Below the pieces are notes generated by a model. The model did not search any database. It was not told the origin of the DNA and was given only the letters and a program-made list of their open reading frames with translations. Below, piece by piece: positions 6,759 through 15,024 of a stretch of DNA of 17,394 nt. The stretch spans positions 1-17,394 of the forward strand of contig JAZLGV010000076.1 of NCBI GenBank assembly GCA_045616505.1. The letters run 5' to 3'. The DNA comes from JAKSUT01 sp045616505. GTDB taxonomy: Bacteria; Cyanobacteriota; Vampirovibrionia; Gastranaerophilales; Gastranaerophilaceae. A program made the translations under genes and the position numbers. Numbering within the stretch: position 1 is the first letter of the stretch; each line of letters begins with the position of its first letter.

Positions 6759-7247
6759 CTACTGCTTCAATTCGCTTAAAAACAAACTCAACCCTGTTAA
6801 AGCAATATTTTTTTTGTTTTCATCCCGTGTACCATTAAAATGTTTTTCTATTGTAATAATTTTATTTTTAACTGCCAAACCAAAATATACCACCCCAACC
6901 GCTTTTCCTTCACTAGGATTAGGCCCTGCATTTCCCGTAACAGAAATTGCGAAATCAGTTTTCATTAACTTTTGTACACCTGCCGCCATTTCATAAGCTG
7001 TTTCTGCACTGATGGCTGTAAATTTATTTAAAGTTTCTTGCGTAACTCCTAATACTTGTGCTTTGATTTCATTGGTATAAGATACAATACCGCCTTTAAA
7101 ATATCTGCTGCTCCCTGAAATGTCAGTCAACAAACTGGCAACCAATCCACCTGTGCAAGATTCTGCTGTGCTAAGTGTTGCTTTTTGATTTACTAATATA
7201 TTGCCAATTTCTGTGGCAAATTGTTTTGCTTGTAGCTCAATATTCAT
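6759..7247 (-). CDS. pncC: nicotinamide-nucleotide amidohydrolase (stand-alone CinA C-terminal domain)
   Basis: PncC deamidates nicotinamide mononucleotide to nicotinic acid mononucleotide, recycling NMN formed for instance by NAD-dependent DNA ligase. The 162-residue protein is the CinA C-terminal domain alone, without the N-terminal MoaB/COG1058 domain of full-length CinA. The active-site block TAESCTGG has the likely nucleophile S30. GGIVSYTNEIKAQVLGV (52-68) and the VTGNAGPNPSEGKAVG loop (about 103-118) are further family blocks; many relatives have GIAGP where this one has GNAGP. The start overlaps the rimO stop as ATGA, so it is translationally coupled and last in the rnj operon. Full-length CinA often lies near rodZ and recA in Bacillota; neither pgsA nor recA follows here. 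Confidence 0.9.
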   Translation of the reverse strand: MNIELQAKQFATEIGNILVNQKATLSTAESCTGGLVASLLTDISGSSRYFKGGIVSYTNEIKAQVLGVTQETLNKFTAISAETAYEMAAGVQKLMKTDFAISVTGNAGPNPSEGKAVGVVYFGLAVKNKIITIEKHFNGTRDENKKNIALTGLSLFLSELKQ

Positions 7248-8569
7248 ACAATTAACTGCCCTACACTTTCATAAGTAAATCCCTGTAAAATTTTAACTTT
7301 AACCATATCACCTACTTTAAGTTTTTGGGCATTTTCTATAAAAATCAGTCCGTCAATATCAGGTGCTTCACGGTACGAACGCCCAAATGCTAAAGTATTG
7401 TCTTCTTCATCAAATCCTTCCACAATTACATCATATATTTTTCCTTCTGTTGCTTTATGACAGTTTTCCGAAATTTTGGCTTGAATTGCCATTAATTCAT
7501 CATAACGTTTTTCTTTAACTTCCGCTGCAATTTGATTTGCCATTTTACCTGCAAAGGTGCCTTCTTCTTGTGAATATTGAAATACACCGGCATTTTCAAA
7601 TTTTTCTTCCCCAATAAATTTTTTCAGCGTTTGAAAATCTTTTTCTGTTTCACCCGGGTATCCAACAATAAAAGTTGTACGGATAACAATATCCGTAACT
7701 TGTTTTCTTAATTTTGCCAATAAAGAAATAATTTCTGCTTGTGTATCCCGCCTGTTCATAGATTTCAATATTTTGTCCGATGCGTGTTGAATGGGAATAT
7801 CAATGTATTTGCATAATTTAGGCAACGTGGCAAATGCATGAATTAATTCATCATTAAAATTGTTTGGGTACATATACATTACACGTACCCATTGTAATTG
7901 CGGTATGGCACATAAATCTTTTAACAATTCCGCCAACCGCAACCGTCCATATAAATCTTCACCGTAACGGGTGGTGTCTTGTGCCACAACAATCAATTCT
8001 TTAATTCCCGTAGTTGCCAAATATTTTGCCTCTTCCAAAACTTCTTCATATTTACGGCTTTTGTATCTTCCGCGTATTTTAGGTATAACACAATAACTGC
8101 AATGATTGTCACAACCTTCTGCAATTTTTAGATAAGCAAAATGTTTTGGTGTACACAAAACCCTTTTGGCATCTGTTTTTATTTCGGGTTTCTTTTGCAA
8201 ATGTATTGGACGTTTGCCATGTTTGACTTCTTCAAGAACAAAGGCAATATCAGTAAAGCAATTAGTACCAATAATACCGTCAATTTCCGGCATATCTTCT
8301 AATAAATCTTCCGCATAACGTTGCACAAGGCAACCGGCAACAAGAATATATTTACACTTCCCTGTTTTCTTTAAAGACGCTGTTTCCAATATTGTAGTAA
8401 TAGATTCCTCTTTTGCACTTTGGATAAAACCGCAAGTGTTAACAATAACAATTTCCGCTTCCGTTATTTGATTTGTTAATTCATAGTTTGCTTCGCGTAA
8501 AATACCAAGCATCACTTCACTATCTACTAAATTTTTGGGACATCCCAAACTAATCATACCTAATTTCAT
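7244..8569 (-). CDS. rimO: ribosomal protein S12 methylthiotransferase RimO
   Basis: RimO is a radical-SAM enzyme that methylthiolates a conserved aspartate of ribosomal protein S12 (uS12). The N-terminal MTTase domain supplies C10 (ISLGCPKN), C46 (NTCGF) and C80 (VAGCL) for the second iron-sulfur cluster. The radical-SAM cluster is C153-x3-C157-x2-C160 in AEGCDNHCSYC. The C-terminal TRAM domain spans about 375-441 and ends GFTYESVGQL. The sequence MKLGMISLGCPKNLVDSE is typical of RimO rather than MiaB, and the length of 441 is normal. The ATG at 8569 overlaps the upstream stop as ATGA and has an AGAGG site seven bases upstream inside the preceding gene. It is coupled on both sides. RimO is common in clostridia and Negativicutes, which helps place the organism. 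Confidence 0.95.
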   Translation of the reverse strand: MKLGMISLGCPKNLVDSEVMLGILREANYELTNQITEAEIVIVNTCGFIQSAKEESITTILETASLKKTGKCKYILVAGCLVQRYAEDLLEDMPEIDGIIGTNCFTDIAFVLEEVKHGKRPIHLQKKPEIKTDAKRVLCTPKHFAYLKIAEGCDNHCSYCVIPKIRGRYKSRKYEEVLEEAKYLATTGIKELIVVAQDTTRYGEDLYGRLRLAELLKDLCAIPQLQWVRVMYMYPNNFNDELIHAFATLPKLCKYIDIPIQHASDKILKSMNRRDTQAEIISLLAKLRKQVTDIVIRTTFIVGYPGETEKDFQTLKKFIGEEKFENAGVFQYSQEEGTFAGKMANQIAAEVKEKRYDELMAIQAKISENCHKATEGKIYDVIVEGFDEEDNTLAFGRSYREAPDIDGLIFIENAQKLKVGDMVKVKILQGFTYESVGQLIV

Positions 8570-9552
8570 AAATTTTCCTCTTTGTTATTACTAAAACGAA
8601 CTTCGTCAAACCAACGTTTTAACAAATCATTACGATCTTCCGCCAATCTATATTTTGTATTAAGCCATAAATTTTCTGTATTTGCAGATGTAACAAATTC
8701 ATAACCTGTTTCAAAATTAAAAATAATATTTTTGGCTTCAGGTGAATTTAACAACCAATCAACAAACACTAATGCTTCTTCTTTTGAATCTGTACCTTTA
8801 TAAATGCCAGCACCATATAAAGTTACAGGTGTTCCAGTCTTAGGTTGAATTACATAAGCAGGAAAATCATTTTCCAAATATTCTGCAATATAACTCCGTG
8901 GTGTGATGGCAATATCGGCATCCCCTGATACAACCATACGAATTGGCGTAAACGGATATTTGGAATATTGCACAACATGTGAATTTAATTTTGAAAAATA
9001 ATCAATAATTTCATCTTCGCCCATATTTGATGAAAAAGCAGCGAATAAATGTTGTTGTAATACAGAATTGTTAAAATTTTCCAAAACTACACGTATATTA
9101 TTAAATTTCAACAAACTATCCCAATCAAATAAATTTTCCTGACCATATTTACGGGAAAAATCTTGATTAATCAATAAAACAACCGGGTCATAAAAAATCC
9201 CGGTCCAAGCATTATTAATGTCTTTAAAATTTGTCTTAATATCATTAAGAACAGTAAGTTCTATATTTTCCAAAGAACCTGCTCTTGCCAATGATTTTAA
9301 AGCATAAGAATTAGTTAAAATAATATCTGCTTGTATTTTTTCACCATTTAATTCATTTAAAACCATTGCTTTAAGGTTTACATTTTTGGATTTGCTGAAA
9401 GTATCAGCCAGCAAATTAACAAATTTGCCGTCCAAGTCAGAATAAATTACTAATTCACGCTGTACAGTTAATTGTAAAATGTTGTCTTTATAATTCTTAT
9501 AAATGAATACAGACGCTATAAGAATAACAACAAACAAAATTTTTTTAATCAT
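8566..9552 (-). CDS. membrane-anchored periplasmic solute-binding-like protein (type 2 PBP fold)
   Basis: This protein of 328 residues resembles extracellular solute-binding proteins of the iron(III)/2-aminoethylphosphonate (FbpA-like) group. An N-terminal hydrophobic segment (IKKILFVVILIASVFIY, residues 2-18) with no lipobox cysteine suggests an uncleaved membrane anchor. The mature part starts with the strand LVIYSDLDGKFVNLLADTF and continues with ADIILTNSYAL, AWTGIFYDPVVLLIN, SGDADIAITPRSYIAEYL and GAGIYKGTDSKEEALVFVDWLL, which follow the order of this fold. I chose the ATG at 9552 because it forms an ATGA overlap with the ygiQ stop, as at the next two junctions. The TTG at 9567 would add five residues and has no ribosome binding site. 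No permease or ATPase gene lies nearby, so the ligand and partner are unknown. A sensory or scaffold role is possible. Confidence 0.8.
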   Translation of the reverse strand: MIKKILFVVILIASVFIYKNYKDNILQLTVQRELVIYSDLDGKFVNLLADTFSKSKNVNLKAMVLNELNGEKIQADIILTNSYALKSLARAGSLENIELTVLNDIKTNFKDINNAWTGIFYDPVVLLINQDFSRKYGQENLFDWDSLLKFNNIRVVLENFNNSVLQQHLFAAFSSNMGEDEIIDYFSKLNSHVVQYSKYPFTPIRMVVSGDADIAITPRSYIAEYLENDFPAYVIQPKTGTPVTLYGAGIYKGTDSKEEALVFVDWLLNSPEAKNIIFNFETGYEFVTSANTENLWLNTKYRLAEDRNDLLKRWFDEVRFSNNKEENL

Positions 9553-11342
9553 TTTTTTATCAAACAACGTTTCCCGTCACCAATCAAATCAGTTCGCCCT
9601 GCTTTTTGCAACGCTTCTTTGACAAGACGATAATTACGTGGATTTTTATATTGCATCAAAGCACGTTGCATTGCTTTGTCATGTAATTTTTTAGGAACGA
9701 ATATTGGTTTAAAAGTGTTTACATCTACCCCACTATAATACATAGCTGTTGCGGCACTTCCCGGTGTAGGAATAAAATCTTGTACCTGTTTGGGCTGATG
9801 ATGAATATCCCTTAAAAATTCTGCCAATGCAATCGCATCATTCAAAGTGCTTCCGGGATGACTGCTGATAAAATACGGAACTAAATATTGGGGCAATCCT
9901 AATTCCTGATTTTTTTTGGCAAACTCCCGCATAAATTTTAAAAATACTTCTTTGGGCGGTTTTCCCATTTTGTTTAAAACATTTTGGGAAATATGTTCAG
10001 GTGCAACTTTTAATTGACCGCTTATATGATATTCACATAATTCTGAAAGAAACCTTTGCTTTTTATCACACAACAAATAATCATATCTAATACCGCTACG
10101 GATAAAAACTTTTTTTATACCAGGCAAAGCACGGATTTCATGCAATAACTTTATATAATCACTATGGTCAGCATTTAAATTATCACAAGGTTTGGGAAAT
10201 AAACATTGTTTGTCTTTACAAGTACCAAACTCTAATTGTTTCCCGCAAGATGGATGTCTAAAATTGGCAGTAGGCCCTCCCACATCATGAATATATCCTT
10301 TAAAATCAGATTTTTGTGACAAAATTTTTGCTTCACGCAAAATTGATTTGTGAGAACGTGATTGGATAATGCGTCCTTGATGAGCATGAATGGCACAAAA
10401 AGCACAACTGCCAAAACATCCGCGTGAACTGACAATGCTGAATTTTACTTCTTCAAGTGCAGGAACTCCGCCTAATGGTAAATAAGAGGGATGACATTCT
10501 CTTTGATAATTTAAATCATAAACAGCATCCATTTCTTCTGCGGTTAATGGTAATGCCGGCTGATTTTGTACAACTATTTTATTTATACCTTTTTGAATGA
10601 CAATTTTCCCGGTAATCGGGTCTTGTTCCTTTGCCTGTAAAGAATATGCTTTAGCGAAATTAATTTTATCTTTTTTTATATCATCCAAAGATGGTAATTC
10701 AACATATTCTTCAGCATCCAATAAAGATTTGTCATCTAATAAAAAAGACGTGCCTCGCACATAATGTATATCGTGTATATCTGCCCCACCTGCAAGATAA
10801 TCTGCAACCTCAACGATTTGTTTTTCTCCCATACCATAAATCAATAAATCTGCTTTACTGTCTTCCAAAATTGATGGCATTATACGATCTTCCCAATAAT
10901 CGTAATGGACAAAACGTCTCAGGCTGGCTTCAATGCCACCAATTATTACAGGAATATCCGACCATAATTCTTTTATCTTTTGAGAATAAACAATGGTAGC
11001 ATGATCTGGTCTTTTGCCGGTTATTCCTCCTGGTGTATATTTGTCTTCGCTCCGGGGCTTTTTGGCAGCAGTATAATGACACAACATTGAATCCAAATTA
11101 CCACCACTAATCAATACAGCATAATTAGGTTTTCCTAATGTAGAAAACGAAAACAAATCTTTCCAGTCAGGTTGACATAATAAAGCAACTTTATATCCAT
11201 GTGCTTCCAAAACTCGGGAAATTATTGCAGGTCCAAAAGAAGGATGGTCAACATAAGCATCTCCACTTATGAATAAAAAATCAATACTTTGCCAATCACG
11301 TTCTTTAATTTCCTGCAATGAAACAGGTAAAAAATCAAACAT
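9549..11342 (-). CDS. ygiQ: YgiQ-family radical SAM protein
   Basis: This 597-residue radical-SAM protein belongs to the UPF0313/YgiQ family, whose reaction is not established. A cobalamin-binding-like N-terminal region (about 21-145, FLFISGDAYVDHPSFG onward) precedes the radical-SAM core. The iron-sulfur cluster ligands are C309-x3-C313-x2-C316 in SSRGCFGSCAFC. The C-terminal region includes QVQDFIPTPGSAATAMYYSG and a cysteine-containing stretch near GKQLEFGTCKDKQC. The start at ATG 11342 aligns with the usual N-terminus of the family. It lies five bases after the rodZ stop without a clear ribosome binding site, suggesting translation by coupling. Its stop overlaps the following start as ATGA. 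Confidence 0.92.
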   Translation of the reverse strand: MFDFLPVSLQEIKERDWQSIDFLFISGDAYVDHPSFGPAIISRVLEAHGYKVALLCQPDWKDLFSFSTLGKPNYAVLISGGNLDSMLCHYTAAKKPRSEDKYTPGGITGKRPDHATIVYSQKIKELWSDIPVIIGGIEASLRRFVHYDYWEDRIMPSILEDSKADLLIYGMGEKQIVEVADYLAGGADIHDIHYVRGTSFLLDDKSLLDAEEYVELPSLDDIKKDKINFAKAYSLQAKEQDPITGKIVIQKGINKIVVQNQPALPLTAEEMDAVYDLNYQRECHPSYLPLGGVPALEEVKFSIVSSRGCFGSCAFCAIHAHQGRIIQSRSHKSILREAKILSQKSDFKGYIHDVGGPTANFRHPSCGKQLEFGTCKDKQCLFPKPCDNLNADHSDYIKLLHEIRALPGIKKVFIRSGIRYDYLLCDKKQRFLSELCEYHISGQLKVAPEHISQNVLNKMGKPPKEVFLKFMREFAKKNQELGLPQYLVPYFISSHPGSTLNDAIALAEFLRDIHHQPKQVQDFIPTPGSAATAMYYSGVDVNTFKPIFVPKKLHDKAMQRALMQYKNPRNYRLVKEALQKAGRTDLIGDGKRCLIKK

Positions 11343-11347
11343 ATAAA

Positions 11348-12310
11348 TTATTTAGGATAATTACGTGTTACTACCCCTGTTGCACCACGCATATCTACAG
11401 GTTTGCCGTTAACAATAACTTGCATAACACCGATATTGCCGTATTTAACAGTAACACGTTTTTTCCCTTCAAATATTTTGTAACGACCATCTGTCATTAA
11501 ACCACTATAAATTGCTTTGCCATCAGCAAAAACATCAATCCAACATTGTCCATTGGCAGTCATTTCCACAACAACCTTATCATAACGTTCACCAATAGCA
11601 TTGGCATCTTTACGCTTCTCATTATTTTTAGGAACAACTACTTGTGGAGTTGATTTTTTAGTGTTAATAGTATTTTGAGTTTTTGTTATCGTTTGATTGG
11701 TGTTTTTTGTTTTGTCATAAGCATCAATTTCTTTATTTAAATCACTGTCGTCATTTAATAAATTCACAATAGTTTCATACACATTTACTATTTTTGTTCC
11801 AATACCTGCATTTTTAGGGTTTGTGTTCTCTGTAGCGGTTTCGGTAACTATGGTTGTTTTAGATTTAGTGGTATCATCAACACCGAATATACCTGGCAAA
11901 GAAAAATACATGCCTATCATAATTAGAATAATGCATAATCCTCTTAATATTCCTTTTACCGGAATTGCTTTTGATTCTTTAAAAAAATTAGTTTGTGTTC
12001 CAACCCCCTGTTCATGTCTAAGCGACATATTGACAGAAGAATTGTTACCGTGAACATTAGAATTACCAACCTGTTCTTTACGTTCAGATTTATATCTTTC
12101 AACAAGTTCCAACCCATTTAATCCTAAAAAGTTGGCATACCCTCTAATCGTCCCTTTAACATATATTTCACTTTTAAAATAAGAATAATCATCTTCCTCT
12201 AAAGCATGTAATGATTCCGCTCTAAAAGAAGTAATTTCTGCAACTTGTTCTAAAGATAGCTTTTTCTTTTCTCTGGCAGCCAATAAGATTTGACCTATAG
12301 TTTCTTCCAT
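11348..12310 (-). CDS. rodZ: RodZ-like helix-turn-helix membrane protein (DUF4115)
   Basis: RodZ proteins link the MreB cytoskeleton to the membrane and cell-wall machinery. The 320-residue protein has the cytoplasmic HTH_25 domain (about 5-72: IGQILLAAREKKKLSLEQVA through SEIYVKGTIRGYANFLGL). One transmembrane segment follows at about 120-139 (ILRGLCIILIMIGMYFSLPG). A low-complexity Thr/Asn/Lys linker (145-235) leads to the extracytoplasmic DUF4115 beta domain (about 245-318, VVVEMTANGQCWIDVFADGK). Orientation is N-in, C-out. ATG 12310 has an AAAGGAG site six bases upstream and starts 11 bases after ftsK. The adjacency of ftsK and rodZ is common in Bacillota. A DNA-binding role for the HTH is less likely than MreB binding, by family knowledge. 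Confidence 0.9.
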   Translation of the reverse strand: MEETIGQILLAAREKKKLSLEQVAEITSFRAESLHALEEDDYSYFKSEIYVKGTIRGYANFLGLNGLELVERYKSERKEQVGNSNVHGNNSSVNMSLRHEQGVGTQTNFFKESKAIPVKGILRGLCIILIMIGMYFSLPGIFGVDDTTKSKTTIVTETATENTNPKNAGIGTKIVNVYETIVNLLNDDSDLNKEIDAYDKTKNTNQTITKTQNTINTKKSTPQVVVPKNNEKRKDANAIGERYDKVVVEMTANGQCWIDVFADGKAIYSGLMTDGRYKIFEGKKRVTVKYGNIGVMQVIVNGKPVDMRGATGVVTRNYPK

Positions 12311-12321
12311 AATATTCTCCT

Positions 12322-15009
12322 TTACTCATTTAAAAATTTATTTTCTATTTCTTCGCGTGACATAATTACTTCCCGAGGTTTACTCCCAATCGCCAGTCCT
12401 ATAATACCTAATTCTTCCATCGTATCAACAAGACGGGCTGCCCGTGTATAACCAATACGAAACCGTCGTTGTAACATTGAACTTGATGCTTGTCCCATAT
12501 CCAAAACAAGATGTAATGCATCTTTAAATAATTCATCACCAACATTAGAACTTTCAGATTCTAACATTGTTTCATTATTATTTGAATTTAATTTTTCGGA
12601 TGTAACTCCGTCTGTGTAATTTGTCGGAATAGATTGATTTACAATAAAATCAACTACACCATTCAATTCATTATCACTAACAAATGCTCCCTGCACACGG
12701 AGAGGTTTATTAACTCCAATCGGATAATAAAGCATATCACCCTTACCAACAAGTTTTTCTGCACCACCAATATCAAGTATGGTACGACTATCTGTTTGGC
12801 TTGAAACCGCAAAAGCAATACGCGATGGTATATTTGCTTTAATAATTCCAGTTATAACATCAACAGAAGGTCTTTGTGTTGCCAAAATCAAATGAATACC
12901 TGCCGCTCTTGCCTTTTGTGCAAGACGTAAAATTGCATCTTCCACATCAATACGGGCAACCATCATTAAATCTGATAATTCATCAATGATTACAACAATA
13001 AATGGTAATTTTTGTGAAGCACTCAAATTATAGCTGTTAATTTCTTTGACATGGCTTTTCGCAAAAAGTGTATAGCGTTTTTCCATTTCTTTAACCGCCC
13101 AATGTAATGCAGAAGCCGCTTGTTTCATATCTGTAACAACTGGTGTCAACAAATGTGGTATGCCATTATAGTTTGATAATTCAACAACTTTAGGGTCAAT
13201 TAAAATAAATTTAACCTCATCAGGATGTGCTTTAAAAAGGATACTCATAATTATAGAATTAATACAAACAGATTTGCCACTTCCAGTTGAACCTGCTACA
13301 AGTAAATGTGGCATTTTAGTTAGATCAATGGTAATTACATTACCGCTAATATCTTTCCCTAATCCGATACATAATGGTGAAGAATGAGATTTTACAATTT
13401 TGTCAGCAACTATTTCTTTTAAAAATACAGAATCATTTTGTAAATTTGGAACTTCAATACCAATAGCTGCTTTACCGGGTATAGGTGCTTCAATTCTAAC
13501 ACCACTTGCCGCTAATTTTAAAGCAATATCATCAGCTAAATTTATTACACTACTTACTTTTACACCAGGAGCAGGTTCTACTTCAAATCTGGTAATACTT
13601 GGTCCTCTTGTTGCCCCGGTAACATTGGCTAAAACTTTAAAATCATCTAATGTCTGTTCTAAAATTTCACATTGTTTTCTGATATCTTTTTCATAAACAG
13701 CTGAATTAATATGATGCGGTTTGTCTAATAAATCAACATTTGGATATTTATAAAAAATTCTTCTTTTAATAATTGGTTTTGTAGAAGTATCTGAAACATT
13801 ATCAGAATTATCATTCATATTATGCTGTATATCATCAACAGAATTTTCACGATAATGTTTAATAATTAATTTTTCTGAATTTTCATTTCCAGTATTTCGA
13901 CACAAGGGAATAATATTATTAGATTTAGTATCATCTTCTGCATTTATATTATTTTGCACAGAATTATAAGTATTTTCAAATGAATTTACCATAGTTCGTT
14001 TTTCTTGCCAATCAGGAATTTCTATAGATTTTTTTTCTTTTAGTTCACTATAGACATTATCAGAATATCCTTTACGAATAATACGTTTTAAAGTCCCCTC
14101 TTTTCTGATTCCATCACTAAATTTCGTAAATTCTTTTCTATCATATAACTTACGAACTAAATTATCAGTTGTAGTATTATTTTTCTTTTCGTCTTGTATT
14201 TTTTCTGAAACATTATATTTATCTTTTTTTCGTCCAAAGATAATGTCACGTGCTGATAAAGTAATATTTTTTGATGATAAATATTTAATAGTAGAATGAT
14301 TTTCGTTTTTTTTCTGAGGAATATCCATATGATTTTTTTCTTTTACGTAATCATTTATATTTTCATTAATATCATCTTCAATAAATTTTGCATTTCCGTC
14401 AGAAACGTTTTTTGACCGTTTTTCTTTTATTTTTTTTGCAATTAATCGTTTTAACAAAATAAACGGATAGAAAAGATAACTAACAAAATCAAAATAAGGA
14501 ATCATTAAAAATATACCAATAACGAATATTATTATTAAAACAGCCAAAGTTGTTGTTGCATCAAAAAATTTATGTAAAGGTAAAACAACAATTCCACCAA
14601 TAAATCCTCCACCATCTGCCAATAAATTAGGATAAAGTTCAAAATGTGGTTCTATATCCAAATGATGAACAAAACCGCAAACTGCAATTACAATAAAAAA
14701 CAGACCAAAATTTTTAGGATTTAAGAATTTATATTCTTCCTCTGAAAGAATACTTGTCCCGATGATTGCCAAACAAATTGGTAAAAGAAGATTACATTTA
14801 CCAAAGATACGAAAAATAAATTCTTTAAACGACGACAAAAACAAAAAATAATCAGAAAAATAAATTGCCAATAAAGAAATAAATGCTAATAACAAAAACA
14901 ATATACCAAAAGCAATCCTTAAAAATCTACTTTTAGCATTTTCGCAATCAAAATTATTTTTACTTAATTCATTATTTTCCAGATTTTGTTCTATAATTTT
15001 TCTTTTCAT
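12322..15009 (-). CDS. ftsK: DNA translocase FtsK/SpoIIIE
   Basis: This septal or membrane-anchored hexameric DNA pump moves chromosomal DNA through the closing septum. The 895-residue protein has an N-terminal membrane domain with about four hydrophobic segments between residues 29 and 187. A long, polar Asn/Lys/Asp/Glu-rich linker (about 190-430) follows, then the alpha domain (about 435-545) and the RecA-like beta motor. Walker A is GSTGSGKS (573-580) and Walker B is IVVIIDE (671-677). The C-terminal gamma winged helix (about 825-890, SSSMLQRRFRIGYTRAARL) should read polar sequences such as KOPS/SRS. ATG 15009 has a weak GGA-type site. It is 15 bases after rnj. The linker coding region is the most AT-rich part of the operon. 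Confidence 0.95.
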   Translation of the reverse strand: MKRKIIEQNLENNELSKNNFDCENAKSRFLRIAFGILFLLLAFISLLAIYFSDYFLFLSSFKEFIFRIFGKCNLLLPICLAIIGTSILSEEEYKFLNPKNFGLFFIVIAVCGFVHHLDIEPHFELYPNLLADGGGFIGGIVVLPLHKFFDATTTLAVLIIIFVIGIFLMIPYFDFVSYLFYPFILLKRLIAKKIKEKRSKNVSDGNAKFIEDDINENINDYVKEKNHMDIPQKKNENHSTIKYLSSKNITLSARDIIFGRKKDKYNVSEKIQDEKKNNTTTDNLVRKLYDRKEFTKFSDGIRKEGTLKRIIRKGYSDNVYSELKEKKSIEIPDWQEKRTMVNSFENTYNSVQNNINAEDDTKSNNIIPLCRNTGNENSEKLIIKHYRENSVDDIQHNMNDNSDNVSDTSTKPIIKRRIFYKYPNVDLLDKPHHINSAVYEKDIRKQCEILEQTLDDFKVLANVTGATRGPSITRFEVEPAPGVKVSSVINLADDIALKLAASGVRIEAPIPGKAAIGIEVPNLQNDSVFLKEIVADKIVKSHSSPLCIGLGKDISGNVITIDLTKMPHLLVAGSTGSGKSVCINSIIMSILFKAHPDEVKFILIDPKVVELSNYNGIPHLLTPVVTDMKQAASALHWAVKEMEKRYTLFAKSHVKEINSYNLSASQKLPFIVVIIDELSDLMMVARIDVEDAILRLAQKARAAGIHLILATQRPSVDVITGIIKANIPSRIAFAVSSQTDSRTILDIGGAEKLVGKGDMLYYPIGVNKPLRVQGAFVSDNELNGVVDFIVNQSIPTNYTDGVTSEKLNSNNNETMLESESSNVGDELFKDALHLVLDMGQASSSMLQRRFRIGYTRAARLVDTMEELGIIGLAIGSKPREVIMSREEIENKFLNE

Positions 15010-15024
15010 TTATAATCCAAAACA

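Noticed and set aside
9553..9567. TTG start for the solute-binding protein adding five residues
   Set aside because: There is no ribosome binding site for it, and the ATG at 9552 forms the same ATGA overlap seen at the next two junctions and begins directly at the membrane anchor.
13400..13696. Plus-strand open frame of 98 codons
   Set aside because: It is antisense to the conserved alpha/beta domain region of ftsK, with no start signals.
13800..14450. Possible frameshift or foreign insert in ftsK, suggested by the very AT-rich, low-complexity stretch
   Set aside because: The frame is open throughout, and a long polar linker between the membrane and motor domains is normal for FtsK/SpoIIIE.
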